Positions 60,665-64,000 of a DNA stretch of 64,000 nucleotides are shown here, piece by piece. Position numbers and translations under genes: made by a program. Under the pieces are notes generated by a model. It saw nothing but the letters and a program-made list of their open reading frames with translations. It did no database searches and was not told where the DNA came from. How positions within the stretch are numbered: the first letter of the stretch is position 1; the number at the start of each line of letters is the position of its first letter. Source of the DNA: Cokeromyces recurvatus (taxonomy: Eukaryota; Mucoromycota; Mucoromycetes; Mucorales; Mucoraceae); assembly GCF_025118155.1 (NCBI RefSeq), contig NW_026251414.1:124001-188000 (forward strand), written 5' to 3'.

Positions 60665-63600
60665 GTGGAGAAACAGGTGCAGGAAAGACTGAGAACACTA
60701 AAATTGTTATTCAATACCTAGCATCTATTGCTGGTAATGGAAGTAATGGTTTTGGGACTGATGTTTTACAAAGGAGTAAATTGGAAGAACAGATATTACA
60801 AGCAAATCCAATTTTAGAATCTTTTGGTAATGCACAGACGATTCGAAATAATAACTCATCTCGGTTTGGCAAATTTATACGAATTGCGTTTAATAGAAAT
60901 GGTGATATTTATGGTGCCTTCATAGATTGGTACTTGTTAGAGACATCTCGTGTTCATAGTCAGACATTAGAAGAAAGAAATTATCACATATTCTATCAGT
61001 TATTGAATGCAGAGGATCCTGAATTGAAAAGTAAGTGGTGGTGGTGGGTAGTGAAAATAGGATATTCCTAATAATATACACATTTTCATAGCTAAATTAA
61101 AAGTGGATCAGAATTGTCCTGCTGATTTTAATTATACCAAAAACTCAAATCATACTATCCAAGGTGTAGACGATGCAGCTGAATATAATAAACTCGTTCA
61201 TTCTATGAATATCATGGGCTTCTCTAAGGAAGAACAGTTCGAATTTTTTCGTACGGTTGTTGCTGTACTTTATTTAGGTAACATTGTTGTAAGTAATCAT
61301 TATGGCCGTGTTGATATTAGTCAATATGAAATGGCATGCGACCATTTGGGTGTATCCCCTCAGTTATTTAAAAAGTATCTCATTGAGCCAAAGATCAGAG
61401 CAGGAAATGAATGGGTCATTCAATCAAAGTCGACACATCAAGTAAAAGATAATTTGGATGCACTCGCTAAAGTTCTTTATGAACGTAACTTTAGTCGACT
61501 TGTCCATCGGGTGAATGCAGCTATTGATGGTCCTGTATCCCTTGATGGTATGTCCTTCTCTGAAGGTGAACGGTTTATAGGTGTACTCGATATTGCAGGA
61601 TTTGAAATCTTTAAAATGAACAGCTTTGAACAACTATGCATCAATTATACGAATGAGAAGCTGCAAGATTTTTTTAATCAAAATATGTTCGTCCTTGAAG
61701 AAATGGAATATAAAAGGGAAAATATCCAATATGATGACTCATTTGATTATCGTAACGATTTAAAACCTACAATTAACTTGATTGAAAGTATAAAGAATCC
61801 TATTGGTATCTTATCTTGTTTAGAAGACGAGTGTCTTACTCAGGGTACAGATGAACGTTTATTAGCCAAGATGATCGAGCAAAATCATTCTAATCCACGT
61901 TTCAAGCGTGATATCTATAACGAAGGCTTTTCTATTAAGCATTATGCTGGTGAGGTCAAGTATTCTACAACTGGCTGGATCGAACGTGGCAAAGATCCCT
62001 TAAATGAACATATAGCACGCTTATTTGCAGAATCTACTAACTCACATATAGCCACTTTATTCAAAGATTACGCAATACCAATAAACTATTCCTCTTCAAT
62101 GATAATGGCTCGACAACAACAATTTACTACTACTAATAGTAAAGCTACTAATACTACTACTACTACTACTACAAGACCACTTATACATACACGTAAAGGA
62201 GGCGGAAATTTTCATACCATTGGTTATAAACATAAACAACATCTTAATGTACTCATGAACACGTTACAAAATACACATCCTCATTTTGTACGTTGTATCC
62301 TTCCTAACGATCGTAAGCGTTCTGGTGAAATTCAACCTCAACTTGTTTTAAATCAGTTAAGATGTAATGGTGTGCTTGAAGGTATTCGTATCTGTCGCAT
62401 GGGTTACCCTAACCGTCTTTTATTTCAACAATTTCGTGAACAATACAAACTGTTAGCGCCAGACTTGATCTTACATGAACAAAATCATCGTATAGCATGT
62501 CAGATGTTAATTGAATCTGTGAAAGGGAAAATCGAACCTAATCAATATCAACTTGGGCGTACTAAGGTTTTCTTTAAAGCAGGCGTATTAGGTAGACTAG
62601 AGAAAGAACGAGATATACGTTTATCTGAAATTATCATTCAACTTCAGGCCGCCTGTCGTCGACTCATCTCTCAACGTAAGGCCTCACAACGTCAAAATCA
62701 AGATAAATTCATCCGTATCATTCAACGCAATGCTCGAATCTACATTGATATCAAGCAATCTAAGCTATGGAAGGCATATCACCGTCGAAGGGAGCTTCAG
62801 TACTCGTATGGTGAAGAAAATGCAATCCATAAAAAGATGGAAGACCTTGAGCAAGTCTTGACTGTCTCTCAGGATCAGATGAAAGAACTTTCCAAGGAGA
62901 GCATGAATCAACAAAAGATAATTGAAGTTCAGGGAAAGAAATTAGAGGAACAACAGACAGAGTTAGAGAGGACTCGTTTATTGCTGGAAAAGGAAAAATC
63001 GGAATGGATGACGAAATGCAAAGATTTAGAACGAGAATTAGAAACAGTACGGAAAAGACTAGAGCAAGTAAATGAAGAACTTGACACTACGAAACAATTT
63101 AGCGAAGATCAAGCTATTATGCTTTCAAAGATGCATGAAGAAGTACAAGACGAATATGAAGAGAATGAAACCCTTATATCTCAGTTTGAAAAAATCAGTC
63201 GTGAAAATAATACTTTAAAAGAACAATTAAAGTCCTTTGAAAGTGAGAGATCAATAATTGATAATAAAATGCAATCTGATTTACATGAGCACAGCCGACT
63301 AATCCAACAATTACAGCAGAGATTAAAAGATCAAGAAACTGAACGTGAACTCTTGTGTAAAACGATTGAAATTGAAAAAAGAAAAAATGAAGAAAAGGAT
63401 CTACAAATCAATACCTTGAAAAAAGAAATATCAGAACGTGAAGATGAGATAGATACAAAAGACAAGACAAATGATCATATACAATTACAGTTTAATGATT
63501 TGGAGTCGTTACTAAAAAAGGAAATGGAAGAAAGAAAATTAGGACAAAGAAAGAATATACAGTTAGAGCAAGATATTGAAGCGCTGAAGACTATTATTCA

Positions 63601-63768
63601 AGATGAAGCCAAAGAGGCAAAAACAAGAGCAGAAAAGTAAAAGGAAAAAAAAAAGCTTTTATTATTATTATTTTTATTTATAACCTATCTTTTTTGTAAA
63701 TGTCTAATAGACTTGAAAATCTAATGGTGTCTCTGACGAGTAGATCTACTTTAGCCGTTGTATCATAA
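59802..63768 (+). CDS. Class II myosin heavy chain with short coiled-coil tail
   Basis: Actin motor, probably for the cytokinetic or septation ring. Six exons (59802-60071, 60144-60287, 60359-60543, 60666-61030, 61092-63636, 63711-63768) give 1188 residues. An N-terminal SH3-like region ([19 protein letters not shown]) follows a poly-Ala tract. Motor: [16 protein letters not shown]-loop GETGAGKT (201-208), switch [10 protein letters not shown], switch II DIAGFE (~488), a Thr-rich loop 2, and [20 protein letters not shown]. The converter ends [10 protein letters not shown] (~807). Two degenerate IQ motifs follow. The coiled coil has only ~280 residues, against over 1000 in conventional myosin II. 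The last exon (19 codons plus stop) replaces an in-frame stop at 63638-63640 in unspliced RNA. Class assignment rests on motor sequence and tail type. Confidence 0.92.
60612..60653 (+). repeat. 42-base poly-T followed by poly-A at a 3' splice site
   Basis: T42 then about A11 directly precede the AG that opens the P-loop exon of the myosin gene. Confidence 0.9.
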
Positions 63769-64000
63769 CCTTTTATATAATACATATGTAAAATACATAT
63801 ATTAAATACATATAACAATAATATTCATATAATTTATTATGAAAAGATAGACGGTATATTTCAAATGTAGTATCTATTAAATCCCTGTAAATAAAATAGC
63901 ATTGCAATATTAGTAAGTATATTTTAATGATTAGCTTGATCTATTGTATTAGACGCTGAGACGACAGGGCTTGGCGATCTTGTGCTTGAAATGGAGGGAA
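63769..64000. other. Right-end spacer, possibly the 3' end of a minus-strand gene
   Basis: AT-rich to about 63930. The last ~60 bases have more balanced composition and are open on the minus strand for ~20 codons ending at a stop near 63940, which may be the C-terminus of a gene lying outside the window. Confidence 0.35.

Noticed and set aside
880..64000. A clustered novel defence or biosynthetic system
   Set aside because: Neighbouring genes are ordinary, functionally unrelated eukaryotic genes; no co-oriented set of unknown genes was found.
63769..64000. 3' end of a minus-strand gene at the window edge
   Set aside because: Only ~20 open codons are visible, too little to call a gene.

Overview
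The window looks like nuclear DNA of an early-diverging fungus, most likely a Mucoromycota (Mucorales-type) species. It is very AT-rich. Genes carry many short GT-AG introns, and homopolymer runs of 30-48 bases are common. It encodes fungal hallmarks: eEF3, an APSES factor, an Opi3-type phospholipid methyltransferase and a Ste50-like SAM/RA adaptor. It also has a presenilin, which I know as missing from the well-studied Dikarya. No tRNA, rRNA, CRISPR array or bacterial operon was seen by eye. Exon borders below were worked out by hand from reading frame, GT-AG sites and family conservation.

Layout. 1-760: 3' part of the complex I 24-kDa subunit. 882-2661: a decayed Tc1/mariner element with 49-bp terminal inverted repeats and TA flanks, ending 58 bp before a Ste50-like gene (2720-4336). 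4566-7820: intronless eEF3. 8193-9089 and 9216-10965: convergent Opi3 and presenilin genes. 11072-17782: a 2159-residue disordered protein with 56-residue tandem repeats. 19901-21324: calreticulin. 21656-25516: a C2H2 protein, LSM3, and an FAF2/UBXD8-like ERAD protein divergent from LSM3. 26277-29049: an F-box-like protein and a PPX1/prune-type phosphatase. 31232-32553: an HSF-type factor. 32875-35559: an unrecognised membrane-anchored protein. 35843-37637: a coiled-coil protein with an apparent frameshift at a dynein-adaptor-like CC1 box. 38646-41593: a Mut-7/EXD3-like exonuclease. 42962-44601: a Kv-beta-type aldo-keto reductase lacking the catalytic tyrosine. 44719-45916: an APSES factor. 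48757-50475: a MIT-domain protein. 51932-53150: a dead LINE. 53841-56212: a YANK/STK32-type kinase. 58870-59190: a second transposase relic. 59802-63768: a short-tailed class II myosin.

The genes do not form one pathway. Loose themes are ER function (calreticulin, UBXD8-like, Opi3, presenilin), signalling and transcription (Ste50-like, YANK kinase, HSF, APSES) and cytoskeleton or trafficking (myosin II, MIT protein, CC1-box protein). The gene-poor gaps hold microsatellites, long A/T tracts and transposon debris. I found no clearly new multi-gene system. The best leads are the fungal presenilin, the giant repeat protein, the Tyr-to-His aldo-keto reductase, the CC1-box gene and the orphan membrane protein.
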